From positions 1 to 64,000 of the forward strand of contig DATCMA010000056.1 in the NCBI GenBank assembly GCA_036563645.1: DNA of 64,000 bases, read 5' to 3'. Each line of letters starts with the position of its first letter. Within the stretch, counting starts at the first letter, position 1. The notes under the pieces were generated by a model. That model did not search any database. It had not been told where the DNA came from and saw only the letters and a program-made list of their open reading frames with translations. Made by a program: the position numbers and the translations under genes. This stretch comes from DATCMA01 sp036563645. Lineage in GTDB: Bacteria; Actinomycetota; Actinomycetes; Mycobacteriales; Micromonosporaceae. Shown piece by piece: positions 25,314-33,492 of the stretch.

Positions 25314-26422
25314 ACCGCCACCGCCTCCGTGAGGACCTGTGCGAGTCGGGCTGTGGTGACGTCCCAGCCGGTGAGCTGGGCGCGACGGGCGCGCGCCGCG
25401 CGCCGGAGCCGCTCGCGCAGCGCGGGATCCCCCAGCCACCGGCGCAGCGCGTCGGCGAGGGCCCCGGGGTCGTCCCGCGCCACCAGCACCCCGGGCCGGT
25501 CGCCGTCCGGCGTCTCGCCCATCGCCTCCGGCACACCGCCGACCGCGGTCGCCACCACCGGGATCCCGCGGGCCAGCGCTTCGGTGACCACCATTCCGTA
25601 CGTCTCGGCGCGCGAGGCGAGCACGAGCAGGTCCGCCGCCGCGTACGCTGCGGCGAGGTCCGCCCCGGTCCGTGGGCCCACCAGCGGCATGCGGTCGGTG
25701 AGTCCGTCGGCGTCGAGCTGGGCGCGCAGCGCCGCGACGAACCGGGGATCTCGGGTTACCGACCCCACGCAGACGCAGCGCCACGGCAGCTCCGCGACGC
25801 GCGCCAGCGCCTGGGCGAGGAGGTCGTGGCCTTTTCCGGGGGTGACGGCCGCGACGCACAGCAGCCGCGACCCGCTCGGCGATCCGGGTGTCAGCGGCGC
25901 GGGATCCACCCCGGGGTGCACGACGTGGACCCGGTCGACGGGGAGGGGATAGCGCGCCAGCAGGGTTTGCCGGGTCCACTCGCTGGTCGTGACGATGCGG
26001 GTCGCCGCGGCCAGCGCCCTCCCTTCGCCGTCGTCGAGCAGGGGCATGTGGATGAGTGGCACGAGGCGCAGCCGGTGGGCCTGCGCGCAAAGCGCGTCCG
26101 GCGCCGCGGATCCCACCAGACCATCGATGAGGACCAGGGCGCCGTCGGGCAGCGCGGCGAGCTGGCGCGCGAGCCTCGTCTGCTCCTGCGCGGTGGGCTG
26201 GGGCCACGCCCCGGGCACCGCGTGCTCGTGGACGGCCCAGCCCGTCGCGGCCAAACCGTCACAGACGCGCCGGTCGTAGGTGTTGCCGCCGCTGGGGGTC
26301 GCGGGATCGTCGATGTCGTTGGGCAGGATGACGTGCACGTCCCGCGGCCCACGGCCGCAGCGCGGCGGCGGCCCGGTGCCGTGGAGGCGGGTCTCACCCG
26401 AGGCGCGCATCGTCGCCCTCAC
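25310..26422 (-). CDS. GT4-family glycosyltransferase
   Basis: A 370-aa GT-B glycosyltransferase. The N-domain has a Gly-rich acceptor loop (DPATPSGGNTYDRRVCDGL). The C-domain begins GSRLLCVAAVTPGKGHDLLAQAL and carries the nucleotide-sugar E-x7-E motif in AETYGMVVTEALARGIPVV. GTG 26422 overlaps the PTPS-like stop as GTGA; an internal ATG at 26410 is possible. It should transfer a sugar from a nucleotide donor to an acceptor made by the operon. Confidence 0.85.
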   Translation of the reverse strand: MRATMRASGETRLHGTGPPPRCGRGPRDVHVILPNDIDDPATPSGGNTYDRRVCDGLAATGWAVHEHAVPGAWPQPTAQEQTRLARQLAALPDGALVLIDGLVGSAAPDALCAQAHRLRLVPLIHMPLLDDGEGRALAAATRIVTTSEWTRQTLLARYPLPVDRVHVVHPGVDPAPLTPGSPSGSRLLCVAAVTPGKGHDLLAQALARVAELPWRCVCVGSVTRDPRFVAALRAQLDADGLTDRMPLVGPRTGADLAAAYAAADLLVLASRAETYGMVVTEALARGIPVVATAVGGVPEAMGETPDGDRPGVLVARDDPGALADALRRWLGDPALRERLRRAARARRAQLTGWDVTTARLAQVLTEAVAV

Positions 26423-26817
26423 AGGGATCGCTCGTAGCTGGCCCAGGCGATGTGCGACTCGCGCAAGGTGACCGTGATGCCGGTCAGGCCACGCGCCCCG
26501 TCGCCGAGGGCGCCGGCGTGGACCCGCTCAGCCAGCCGGTCGGCGATGTGCCGCGCGAGCACCTCGGTGGTGGTGTTCACCCCCGCGAAGGCGGGATCGT
26601 CGTCGAGGTTGCGGTAGTTGAGGTCACTGAGGATCTCGCGCAAGACCGCGCTGGCGCGTCCAATGTCGACGACCACACCGTCGGCGTCGAGGTCCGGGCG
26701 GCGAAACGTGGCGTCGACGACGTACGTGGCGCCGTGGAGTCGCTGCGCGGGGCCGAAGACCTCGCCACGAAAACTGTGCGCGATCATCATGTGATCGCGG
26801 ACGGTCACGCTGAACAC
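26419..26817 (-). CDS. 6-pyruvoyltetrahydropterin synthase / QueD-like protein with altered active site
   Basis: A 132-aa T-fold protein of full family length. The zinc-site pattern is partly kept: H14 (MIAHSF) and H28 (RLHGAT) are present. The third His of the usual HGH motif is Ala30 and the catalytic Cys preceding it is missing (FGPAQRLHG). The C-terminal segment VNTTTEVLARHIADRL, matching the usual PTxEN region, and TVTLRESHIAWASYE are present. The fold is retained but classical PTPS or CPH4 chemistry is doubtful. GTG 26817 is used because CGGAGAG precedes it. It lies 2 bp after the dehydrogenase stop. A related S. coelicolor homologue, as I recall, is also of unknown function. Confidence 0.8.
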   Translation of the reverse strand: MFSVTVRDHMMIAHSFRGEVFGPAQRLHGATYVVDATFRRPDLDADGVVVDIGRASAVLREILSDLNYRNLDDDPAFAGVNTTTEVLARHIADRLAERVHAGALGDGARGLTGITVTLRESHIAWASYERSL

Positions 26818-26819
26818 GA

Positions 26820-27821
26820 TCACTCTCCGTCGTAGGTGATGAGGTGGCACAGCGCGGGGAGCTCCCCGGCTGCTAGGCGGGGCATGACGTCGGGGAGGTC
26901 GGCGAATCGGGACCTTCCGGTGAGCAGGGAGTCGAAGGCGGGATCGGCGAGGAGCTCCACGGCCAACGCCAGCCGGTCGGCGGCGCTCCGCCGGCCCTGG
27001 CGGGCGGGCGAGAGCGTCCCCACTTGGCTGCTGCGGATGGCGAGCCGCCGCGAGTGGAACACCCCGCCGAGCGCGAGGCTGATCGGGCGATCGCCGTACC
27101 AGCTCAGCTCGACGACCGTGCCGTCGGGCACGAGGAGCTCGAGGGCCCGCTGTAGCCCGGCGGCGGTGGCGCTGGTGTGGATGACGAGGTCACGGCCGCC
27201 GGAGGCCTCCTCGGGCAGGGCGAACGCCACACCGAGGGCCGCGGCCACCGCGGCCCGCGCGGGATTGACGTCGACCAGCTCGACGTGGACCCCGGGGAAG
27301 CGAGCCAGCAGAGCCGCCACGCAGCACCCCACCATGCCGGCCCCGATGACGGTGACTCGGTCGCCGATGAGGGGCGCGGCGTCCCACAGGGCGTTGACCG
27401 CGGTCTCCACGGTCCCGGTCAGCACCGCTCGTGCGGCGGGGACCCCGTCGGGAACGGGGACGACGGCCTCCACCGGCACCACGTACGCGGTCTGGTGTGG
27501 ATAGAGGCAGAAGACCGTGCGGCCCCGCAGCTCCGGGGGCCCGACCTCCACCAGCCCCACGTTGAGGTAGCCGTACTTGACCGGCCCGGGGAAGTCGCCC
27601 TCTTGGAATGGCGCCCGCATCGCCGCGTACTGGTCCGTGGGAACCCGACCGGTGAAGACCAGCGTCTCGGTGCCGCGACTGACGCCGGAGTAGCGGGTGC
27701 GCACGAGCACCTCGCCAGGGCCGGGATCCCGCAGCGGCACGGATCGGATCTCGCCGTGCCCGGGGCTCCGGATCCAAAACGCGCGGGCCTCGCTGGCCAT
27801 CGAGTGTGTCGTCACCGTCAT
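26820..27821 (-). CDS. Zinc-type (BchC-like) alcohol dehydrogenase
   Basis: A 333-aa medium-chain dehydrogenase. The N-terminal catalytic domain carries the SGVSRGTETLVFTGRVP and APFQEGDFPGPVKYGYLNVG patterns seen in BchC-like enzymes. The cofactor-binding Rossmann fold starts VTVIGAGMVGCCVAALL. The first of seven tightly packed genes. ATG 27821 is used, although GTG 27815 has better spacing to GGTGGGG. The divergent CDP-alcohol transferase starts 77 bp away. It may oxidise a hydroxyl of the operon's product. Confidence 0.82.
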   Translation of the reverse strand: MTVTTHSMASEARAFWIRSPGHGEIRSVPLRDPGPGEVLVRTRYSGVSRGTETLVFTGRVPTDQYAAMRAPFQEGDFPGPVKYGYLNVGLVEVGPPELRGRTVFCLYPHQTAYVVPVEAVVPVPDGVPAARAVLTGTVETAVNALWDAAPLIGDRVTVIGAGMVGCCVAALLARFPGVHVELVDVNPARAAVAAALGVAFALPEEASGGRDLVIHTSATAAGLQRALELLVPDGTVVELSWYGDRPISLALGGVFHSRRLAIRSSQVGTLSPARQGRRSAADRLALAVELLADPAFDSLLTGRSRFADLPDVMPRLAAGELPALCHLITYDGE

Positions 27822-27897
27822 CTCCCCACCGAACCAAACGGCCGCGGCGCCCGTGTCCCCAGGCAGCGGCTCGTCGATCACTAGTCACGGAGGCACG
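27822..27897. promoter_or_regulatory. Divergent promoter region of the pterin-like cluster
   Basis: Only 76 bp separate the minus-strand operon from the plus-strand CDP-alcohol transferase gene, so both must start transcription here or use overlapping promoters. I see no clear -10/-35 pair or operator. Confidence 0.45.
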
Positions 27898-28677
27898 GTG
27901 CGCAGAGTTCAATCCGGTCCCACGATCGGGATGACCATCCAATTTGTCCTGTTGGCGGCCCTAGACCAGATCGTTGGGCTCAGCCTGGTCGGCTGGATGG
28001 CGGGTGCCGGCTACGCCGCGGTGGTCTGCGCGACGCTCACCCGCGGCTTGCGCCGCGCCGGCGCCGCCGGCCTCGGCCCGGCTGACCGGGTGACCCTCGC
28101 CAGGGCGATCCTCGTCGGCGGCGTGACCGCGCTGACGGTGGACTCAGTCACCCGTCCGGCCCCCGTCGGTCTCCTGGTCGCGCTCACGGCGGTGGCTCTG
28201 GCGCTCGACGCCGTCGACGGATACGTCGCGCGCCGCACGGGGACGGCGAGCCCGCTCGGCGCCCGGTTCGATATGGAGATCGACGCTTTCCTCCTCCTCG
28301 TGCTCTCCGTCCTCGTCGCCCCATGGGCCGGTGGCTGGGTCGTCGCCATCGGCGCGATGCGCTACGCCTTCGTCGCCGCTGGCTGGCTCCTCCCGTGGCT
28401 GCGCGCGCCCCTGCCGCCGCGCTATTGGCGAAAGGTGGTGGCCGCGACACAGGGCGTGGTGTTGGCGGTCGCGGTGTCGGACCTCCTCCCCCGCCCCATC
28501 ACGATCAGCGCGCTGGTGGTGGCGCTCGCAATGCTCGTCGAATCCTTCGGGCACGACGTGGCATGGCTGTGGCGGCACCGCCCCACCCGGACCGCCGTCC
28601 CCGCGCCGGCGGGCGGCCCCACCGAGACCGCGCTGCCCGAGGCGGCGCCTCAGTTGGCGGCTCCGCTGTCAGTGTGA
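27898..28677 (+). CDS. CDP-alcohol phosphatidyltransferase
   Basis: A 259-aa integral membrane enzyme with the complete catalytic signature DAVDGYVAR, then G and two Asp residues in LGARFDMEID, matching DG-x2-AR-x8-G-x3-D-x3-D. It transfers a phosphatidyl or other phospho-alcohol group from a CDP donor to an alcohol at the inner membrane face. GTG 27898 follows GGAGG closely. The divergent arrangement with the GTP-derived operon, and the sulfatase-fold gene 109 bp downstream, suggest it joins a lipid to the operon's product. The acceptor is unknown. Confidence 0.87.
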   Translation: MRRVQSGPTIGMTIQFVLLAALDQIVGLSLVGWMAGAGYAAVVCATLTRGLRRAGAAGLGPADRVTLARAILVGGVTALTVDSVTRPAPVGLLVALTAVALALDAVDGYVARRTGTASPLGARFDMEIDAFLLLVLSVLVAPWAGGWVVAIGAMRYAFVAAGWLLPWLRAPLPPRYWRKVVAATQGVVLAVAVSDLLPRPITISALVVALAMLVESFGHDVAWLWRHRPTRTAVPAPAGGPTETALPEAAPQLAAPLSV

Positions 28678-28786
28678 GCCGGCGAGTTAGAGCGGTCACG
28701 TCGGTCGCGGCCGGCGCGTGGCGCGGACCGCGACCGGTCCGATGACATGACTCCGCGCTCAGGTAACCGAGAAAGGGCGTATCACC

Positions 28787-30517
28787 GTGGTGCTCTCCAC
28801 TCGGCCGCGGCGACCAACTGACCTCGGCCCGGCCACAGGGGACGACCGGACGACGGGGCGTCCCCGCCATCCGTCCACCAGCGACAAATCCTCCGTAGAG
28901 GATCTCCCGACGCGGCGGCGCGGGAGAAGCAAGCTCGCCACGGCACTGGCCGCAGGGCTGGTCGTGGCCGCCGCCCTCACCCCCCATCAGCTCGACCAGC
29001 TCACCCCCGCCGCGATGCTGCGGATTCCGTTGGAAGGCCTCCTCGCCGTCGCCGTCCTGCTCGCGCTCCCGCCGCGGGCGCGGCGGGTGGCGGCGGTCGC
29101 GCTCGGCGCGCTCCTCAGTCTCCTGGTCGTCGTGAAGCTCGCCGACCTCGGCTTCGCCACGGCGCTCGGGCGGCCGTTCCACGTGCTCTTTGACTGGGTC
29201 CTCCTCGACGACGCCGTGGGCTTCGTCGCCACCTCCTTCGGCCGCACCGCCGCGATCGTCGCGGTCGGGGTCACCGTGCTCCTCCTGCTCACCCTGCCCG
29301 TGGCGCTCATCGCCGCGGTGCTGCGGCTGTCCCGCGTGGTCGCCCAGCGCCGCGCCGCGGCGACCAGAGCGGTGGCGGCGCTGACGGCCCTGTGGGTCGT
29401 CTGCGCGGCGTTCGACGTCCGCATCGTCCCGGCGGTGCCGATCGCCGACACCCACGCCACCGACCTCGCCGCCGCGCACCTGCGTCAGGTGCCCGAGGGT
29501 TTGCGGGACCGGGACCGGTTCGCCACCGAACTCGTCAACGATCCGTTCCGATACACCCCGGGCGAGGAGCTCCTCACCGCGCTGCGCGGCAAGGACGTCC
29601 TGTTCGTCTTCATCGAAAGCTACGGACGGAACGCGGTCGAGGCTCCCGAGTTCGCCCCCGCGATCGGCGCTGTCCTCGACGAGGGGTATCGCCGGCTCCA
29701 GGCCGCCGGATACACCGCCCGAAGCGCCTTCCTCACCTCGTCGACCATCGGAGGGGCGAGCTGGCTCGCCCACGACACGCTGTTCTCCGGGCTGTGGATC
29801 GACAGCGAGCAGCGCCACCGCGCGCTCCTCGCCAGCGACCGGCTGACACTACACAAGGCGTTTCGGCGCGCGAACTGGGAGACCGTCGGGGTGATGCCCG
29901 CGGTCACGCACGACTGGCCCGAGGGCAAGTTCTTCGGCTACCAGCGGTTCTACGACAGCCGCCGGCTCGGCTACCGCGGGCCGACCTTCGCCTACGCCCC
30001 CGTCCCCGACCAGTTCACGCTCGCCGCGTTCCACCGCCTGGAGCGCGCCCGGCGCGACCGCGGCCCCCTGATGGCCGAGATCGACCTCGTCTCCAGCCAC
30101 TCGCCGTGGACCGTGCTTCCCCGCATGCTGGAGTGGTCGGAGGTCGGGGACGGTGCGGTGTACCACCAGTCCCGGGTCGTCACTCAGCGGGACAAGCGGG
30201 GGGAGACCGCGCGGCAGGCGCGTGACGCCTACCGCCAGACCATCGAGTACTCCCTCCGCTGTCTGATCTCCTATGTGGAGACGTACGGGGACGACAACCT
30301 CGTGGTCGTGTTCCTCGGCGACCACCAACCCTCGCCGCTCATCACCGGACCGAACCCCAGCCGGGACGTGCCGATCGCGATCCTGGCGCGGGACCCGGCG
30401 GTGATTGACCGGATCGCCGACTGGGGGTGGCAGGACGGGCTGCGGCCCGGGCCCCACGCGCCGGTGTGGCGCATGGACGCCTTCCGCGACCGGTTCCTCA
30501 CCGCCTTCAGCTCCTAG
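28787..30517 (+). CDS. Membrane-anchored LTA-synthase-like sulfatase-fold phosphotransferase/phosphatase
   Basis: A 576-aa protein. An N-terminal cytoplasmic tail and four or five membrane helices (residues about 45-220) precede an extracellular alkaline-phosphatase-fold domain. Metal/nucleophile motifs are VLFVFIESYGRNAVE near residue 275 and VVVFLGDHQPS near 510. This is the architecture of LtaS/EptA-type enzymes, which transfer phospho-alcohol groups from lipids outside the membrane. The usual nucleophile Thr is Ser or Tyr here (ESYG). It follows the CDP-alcohol transferase, suggesting modification of the exported product. Confidence 0.82.
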   Translation: MVLSTRPRRPTDLGPATGDDRTTGRPRHPSTSDKSSVEDLPTRRRGRSKLATALAAGLVVAAALTPHQLDQLTPAAMLRIPLEGLLAVAVLLALPPRARRVAAVALGALLSLLVVVKLADLGFATALGRPFHVLFDWVLLDDAVGFVATSFGRTAAIVAVGVTVLLLLTLPVALIAAVLRLSRVVAQRRAAATRAVAALTALWVVCAAFDVRIVPAVPIADTHATDLAAAHLRQVPEGLRDRDRFATELVNDPFRYTPGEELLTALRGKDVLFVFIESYGRNAVEAPEFAPAIGAVLDEGYRRLQAAGYTARSAFLTSSTIGGASWLAHDTLFSGLWIDSEQRHRALLASDRLTLHKAFRRANWETVGVMPAVTHDWPEGKFFGYQRFYDSRRLGYRGPTFAYAPVPDQFTLAAFHRLERARRDRGPLMAEIDLVSSHSPWTVLPRMLEWSEVGDGAVYHQSRVVTQRDKRGETARQARDAYRQTIEYSLRCLISYVETYGDDNLVVVFLGDHQPSPLITGPNPSRDVPIAILARDPAVIDRIADWGWQDGLRPGPHAPVWRMDAFRDRFLTAFSS

Positions 30518-30573
30518 CGAGCATCGAAGCGGCGACCGAGCGGGGCGAGGCGGCGGACCCGGGCGCGGTGGGA

Positions 30574-31359
30574 TCAGCGGCCGACGAGGGTCGTCCCGAT
30601 GACGGCGAGCAGCGCCACGCTGTTGACGATCTCGATGAGCCCTATCTGGACCGGGGCGAGGCGGCGGCGCGGCAGCAACCAGGCGCGCAGCGCGGTCCAG
30701 GCGAAGAACGCCGCTGCCGCGGGCCCGAGCGGGAGGCTCGCGACGAGCGCCGCCGCGTGGTAGCCGAGCGACCAGCGGTGGAACGTCCGGTTGTCGCGCT
30801 CGCGGATCATCGTCTTGACGAAGAAGGCGGTGCCCGCGAAGTACAGCGCGCAGGCGGCGAACGCCCCGGCCCCGGCCCACGGGTCCGCGCCGGCCACGGT
30901 GACCACGACCGCAACCATGAGGCAGCTCTGCGCCACCGCGGCGAGGTCGTTGAGGAGGGTCCGTTCCCGGCGCCGCCAGGCGCTCACCGCGTTGATCCCG
31001 AGGAGGACGGCGAACACGGGGGCGTACCACAGCACGGCCGGGCGCAGCGCCAGCACCAGCAGCGCCGCGGGCAGCGTCACCGCCCCGTAGACGAGGAGTT
31101 GGGCGCGGAACCGACGGGGCCGACGGCTCTTGAGCGCCTGAAAGACGTAGTAGGACCACAGGTAGCCGCCGATCCACGCGACGAGCAGCGGCGCGTGCAG
31201 CCAGCGCGCCCCGACGACGAGCAGCCCGGCGAGGTACGGCACGAGCAGCATCGCCCACGCGCCGTGCTGCGGGGGAATGAACTGTCGGCGGCGTGCCCCG
31301 GCCGAGCTCCGCCGCGCCGGCGCCGCCTGCTCCACCCTCGAGGGGGTTTCGGTGCTCAT
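30574..31359 (-). CDS. YwiC-like membrane protein
   Basis: A 261-aa integral membrane protein with the family opening FIPPQHGAWAMLLVPYLAGL after a basic N-terminus. About seven hydrophobic segments follow, ending with IGLIEIVNSVALLAVIGTTL. YwiC-like proteins occur near anaerobic and nitrogen-oxide regulons, but their role is not established. ATG 31359 overlaps the stop of the HTH regulator as ATGA, so the pair is co-expressed. It converges on the LTA-synthase-like gene. Confidence 0.82.
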   Translation of the reverse strand: MSTETPSRVEQAAPARRSSAGARRRQFIPPQHGAWAMLLVPYLAGLLVVGARWLHAPLLVAWIGGYLWSYYVFQALKSRRPRRFRAQLLVYGAVTLPAALLVLALRPAVLWYAPVFAVLLGINAVSAWRRRERTLLNDLAAVAQSCLMVAVVVTVAGADPWAGAGAFAACALYFAGTAFFVKTMIRERDNRTFHRWSLGYHAAALVASLPLGPAAAAFFAWTALRAWLLPRRRLAPVQIGLIEIVNSVALLAVIGTTLVGR

Positions 31360-32090
31360 TCCTGCGCGCCTCCTCGCATCGCAACGGGATCGCCGACCGG
31401 ATCGGTGGGCGGCGTCAGTCGGACGATGCACGCGGTCGACGCGCCGAACGGGGTGAGCGTCACCGTCGGAGCCGCCCCACCCGAGGTGCCCACGGCACCC
31501 CGAATGATTCCTAAGTGGATTCCGCAGATCACGTCCGCGCTCGCGTCGACGAGGTCCCGGAATGGACAGTTCCGCAGGTGAATCTCGACGGGCTCCGCGC
31601 CCTGGCGGCGGGTGACGGTGGGGTCGAACCCGAGCTGGTTCACCACGGTGACGACCCGCTCCCCCGGGCTGCCCGCGTCGAGCCCTGCCGCGAGGCGCCG
31701 CCCCCAGCCGCGCCCCGCCGCGATGCCGGCGCGCCACGGGTCGTCGGCGGTGGCCGCGAGGTACTCCGCCAGCGCCATCGCCATCTCGCGATAAGGGCCG
31801 ACCGCTGGATCGACCCCGGCGCGATACCGCCAAGCCGGACGTCCCGGAACCCCAGTGGGAACGCGGTCGCGCCGCAGCAGCCCGGCGGCGGTGAGCTGGT
31901 CGAGGTGCTCCCGCACCGTGCTCAGGCGGCGGCCCACGCCCTCGGCGACCTCCGCGGCGGTCACACCCTCCGGCGCGGCGCGCACGAACCGCAGGATCGC
32001 TACCCGGATCGGGGAGGCCAAGGCGCGATGCCGGGACGGATCGACCCCTATGGCCGAAGGCCCGGCCCTACCGTTTTCCACGAACAGCAA
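31356..32090 (-). CDS. ArsR/SufR-like winged-helix regulator with C-terminal Cys cluster
   Basis: A 244-aa regulator. Residues about 25-95 form a winged helix (HRALASPIRVAILRFVRAAPEGVTAAEVAEGV, then STVREHLDQLTAAGLL). The C-terminal half has Cys at RNCPFRDL, VICGIHLG (13 residues apart) and TACIVRL, a spacing like Fe-S-binding SufR/NsrR-type sensors. It is coupled by ATGA to the YwiC-like gene, so it likely controls that pair in response to redox or NO. The start is unclear: TTG 32090 or GTG 32081, neither with a good ribosome binding site. Confidence 0.8.
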   Translation of the reverse strand: MLFVENGRAGPSAIGVDPSRHRALASPIRVAILRFVRAAPEGVTAAEVAEGVGRRLSTVREHLDQLTAAGLLRRDRVPTGVPGRPAWRYRAGVDPAVGPYREMAMALAEYLAATADDPWRAGIAAGRGWGRRLAAGLDAGSPGERVVTVVNQLGFDPTVTRRQGAEPVEIHLRNCPFRDLVDASADVICGIHLGIIRGAVGTSGGAAPTVTLTPFGASTACIVRLTPPTDPVGDPVAMRGGAQE

Positions 32091-32154
32091 CGTTACAACG
32101 GAAATCCCCGGTGTAATTCGCCGGGGTGCCGCTCCCTCGCGCAGGGCGGGCGCG

Positions 32155-33192
32155 TCACCGAGCGAGCACGACCTTGAGCGCCCCCGTCTCCCCGGGGCGG
32201 GCGAAGACGTCGTACGCCGCCACGGCCTCCGCCAGGGGGAACCGGTGAGTGATCATCTGCTCCGTCGGGAGGTGTCCGGCCGCGAGCATCCGCAACAGCG
32301 TGGGGATGGTGACGGTGTCCACCAGACCCGTGGTCAGCGTGATGTTCCGGTTCCACAGCTCCTCGAGGTGCAGGGTGACCGGCTTGCCGTGCACGCCGAT
32401 GTTGGCGACGCGCCCACCGGGGCGCACCATTTTCAGGCACAGCTCGAACGTCACCGGAAGCCCCACCGCTTCCATGACCACGTCCGCGCCGAGCCCATCG
32501 GTGAGGGCGCGCACGTGCTCGACCGGGTCGTCCTCGGGGGACAGCGCGACGTCGGCTCCGAACCGCTGAGCCGCGTCCCGGCGGCTCTCCGCGGTGTCGA
32601 TCGCGATGACCTGTGCGGGCGAGAGCATCCGGGCGGTGAGGATCGCGGCCAGGCCGATCGGCCCCGCGCCAACGATCACCACGACGTCGCCGGGCCGAAC
32701 CTGACCGTTGAGAACCCCCACTTCGTACGAGGTGGGCAGGATGTCGGCGAGGAGGACCGCCGATTCGTCACTGACCTCCGCCGGCAGCGGGTAGGTGGAC
32801 AGGTCCGCGAACGGCACCCGCACGTACTCCGCCTGCACCCCATCGATCGTGTGCCCGAGGACCCACCCTCCCCCGCCGGTGCATTGGCTGTAGCGGTGGC
32901 TGCGGCAGAAGCGGCAGCGGCCGCAGGCGGAGATGCACGAGAGGAGGACACGGTCGCCGGGACGGATCGTGCTGACCGCAGCCCCCACCTCCTGGACGGT
33001 GCCGACGGCCTCGTGGCCGAGCACCCGCCCCGGCCTCGCGGTCGGCACGTCGCCGTGGAGGATGTGCAGGTCCGTCCCGCAGATCGTGGCGGTGTCGACG
33101 CGGACGATCGCATCGGTGGGCTCGACGATCGTGGGGTCGGGCACGTCGGTCCACGCCGGATCACCGGGGCCGCGGTAGACAAGCGCTTTCAC
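32155..33192 (-). CDS. Zinc-dependent medium-chain alcohol dehydrogenase
   Basis: A 345-aa MDR enzyme. Catalytic zinc ligands are in ATICGTDLHILHG and LGHEAVGTV. The structural zinc lobe CGRCRFCRSHRYSQC has four Cys. The NAD-binding motif is VVVIVGAGPIGLAAIL. It resembles threonine/alcohol dehydrogenases seen in DosR-type dormancy regulons; substrate unknown. GTG 33192 with GGGGGG upstream is chosen. It is divergent from the tandem Usp gene. Confidence 0.87.
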   Translation of the reverse strand: MKALVYRGPGDPAWTDVPDPTIVEPTDAIVRVDTATICGTDLHILHGDVPTARPGRVLGHEAVGTVQEVGAAVSTIRPGDRVLLSCISACGRCRFCRSHRYSQCTGGGGWVLGHTIDGVQAEYVRVPFADLSTYPLPAEVSDESAVLLADILPTSYEVGVLNGQVRPGDVVVIVGAGPIGLAAILTARMLSPAQVIAIDTAESRRDAAQRFGADVALSPEDDPVEHVRALTDGLGADVVMEAVGLPVTFELCLKMVRPGGRVANIGVHGKPVTLHLEELWNRNITLTTGLVDTVTIPTLLRMLAAGHLPTEQMITHRFPLAEAVAAYDVFARPGETGALKVVLAR

Positions 33193-33311
33193 CGATCCCC
33201 CCATCGCTCCCCGCTATCGATGGCGGCCCTCGCCGCGACTCCCCCACCACGGGGCCCGCCGATGGCCACCCCAGCCGCCACGCTACGGCAGGCGCGGCAC
33301 GCCGGACGACA

Positions 33312-33357
33312 CATCGACAGAGACTGTGACGGCGCATCGACAGAGACGGGGACGGCC
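33312..33357. repeat. Tandem 23-bp repeat, two copies
   Basis: Copies at 33312-33334 and 33335-33357 share CATCGACAGAGAC and a G-x-GACGGC end. They lie 135-180 bp upstream of the Usp start and could be tandem activator sites or a local duplication. Confidence 0.55.
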
Positions 33358-33438
33358 GGTCAGAAGGACATCACTCGTGACCTAGCTCGGCATACGTGCT
33401 CAACGCCGGGATGGGCGGTAGGTTCGACCGGGAAAGGG

Positions 33439-33450
33439 CGTGACGTCACG
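33439..33450 (+). promoter_or_regulatory. Palindrome CGTGACGTCACG upstream of Usp
   Basis: A perfect 12-bp palindrome 42 bp before the Usp start, in a position suited to repression or leader control. No known regulator is assigned. Confidence 0.35.
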
Positions 33451-33492
33451 AACCGCCGGAGCATCCGGACCGGCGCGAACAGGAGGTTGATC

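Larger units (their letters stand above)
33193..33492. other. Divergent region between dehydrogenase and Usp
   Basis: Contains a tandem 23-bp repeat (33312-33357) and a CGTGACGTCACG palindrome (33439-33450), both upstream of the Usp gene. I see no gene here. Confidence 0.45.

Noticed and set aside
28505..29818. 437-aa minus-strand frame opposite the LTA-synthase-like gene
   Set aside because: Highly charged Arg/Gly/Glu antisense shadow without domain signs.
31855..33492. N-terminal extension of the Usp frame back to 31855
   Set aside because: It runs antisense through the alcohol dehydrogenase gene; ATG 33493 with AGGAGG is the clear start.
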